Both the position numbers and the translations under genes were made by a program. 11,887 nt of DNA from an uncultured Clostridia bacterium (lineage in GTDB: Bacteria; Bacillota; Clostridia; Oscillospirales; Ruminococcaceae): the NCBI GenBank assembly GCA_947625455.1, contig CANQOJ010000054.1:1-11887 (forward strand), written 5' to 3'. The notes under the pieces are model-generated. The model searched no databases and was not told where the DNA came from. It saw only the letters and a program-made list of their open reading frames with translations. This document shows, piece by piece, positions 11,879-11,887 of this stretch; the first letter of the stretch is position 1, and every line of letters starts with the position of its first letter.

Positions 11879-11887
11879 AGGCAGTAT

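Overview
The window looks like chromosomal DNA of an anaerobic, motile Clostridia-type Firmicute, probably a gut-type Oscillospirales/Ruminococcus relative. This is inferred from hydrogenase-type diaphorase subunits, strong AGGAGG-like Shine-Dalgarno (SD) sites, sigma-A-type promoters with 17-bp spacers, a YmfF/YmfH peptidase pair and a DNA style rich in short dispersed repeats. Almost all housekeeping genes lie on the minus strand. No IS element, prophage, CRISPR array, tRNA or rRNA was seen.

Layout. 1-1346: minus-strand operon for a HydC/NuoE-like subunit followed by a HydB/NuoF-like subunit cut by the window edge, with a clear promoter at 1318-1346. 1347-2290: repeat-rich accessory stretch holding one plus-strand Phd/YefM antitoxin with no toxin partner. 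It is surrounded by GCTAGAG heptamer repeats, a 48-bp inverted repeat pair and two halves of a palindromic repeat that occurs intact at 6274-6330. 2296-2512: promoter and terminator with no obvious gene between them, which I read as a candidate small RNA of about 180 nt (or a very small peptide mRNA). 2518-6199: minus-strand operon ymfF-ymfH-lgt, with lgt carrying an acidic heptad-repeat tail. 6243-9621: minus-strand unit of a methyl-accepting chemotaxis protein followed by galM, ending in a palindromic repeat and a terminator. 9623-10010: tandem array with a 119-bp period that includes copies of the 3' end of the neighbouring gene. 9969-11399: dGTPase-like HD phosphohydrolase, minus strand. 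11509-11850: divergent plus-strand MazF endoribonuclease without an adjacent antitoxin.

How it fits together. The first operon would build the NAD-linked diaphorase part of a multimeric, possibly electron-bifurcating, hydrogenase. The YmfF/YmfH-Lgt operon joins an M16-type peptidase pair to lipoprotein maturation at the membrane. The chemoreceptor and mutarotase share a transcript, which hints at sugar sensing and use. The most unusual material is non-coding: the candidate small RNA locus, the nested repeats around the orphan antitoxin and the tandem array that has copied the end of the dGTPase gene. All assignments come from reading the sequence; no database search was possible.
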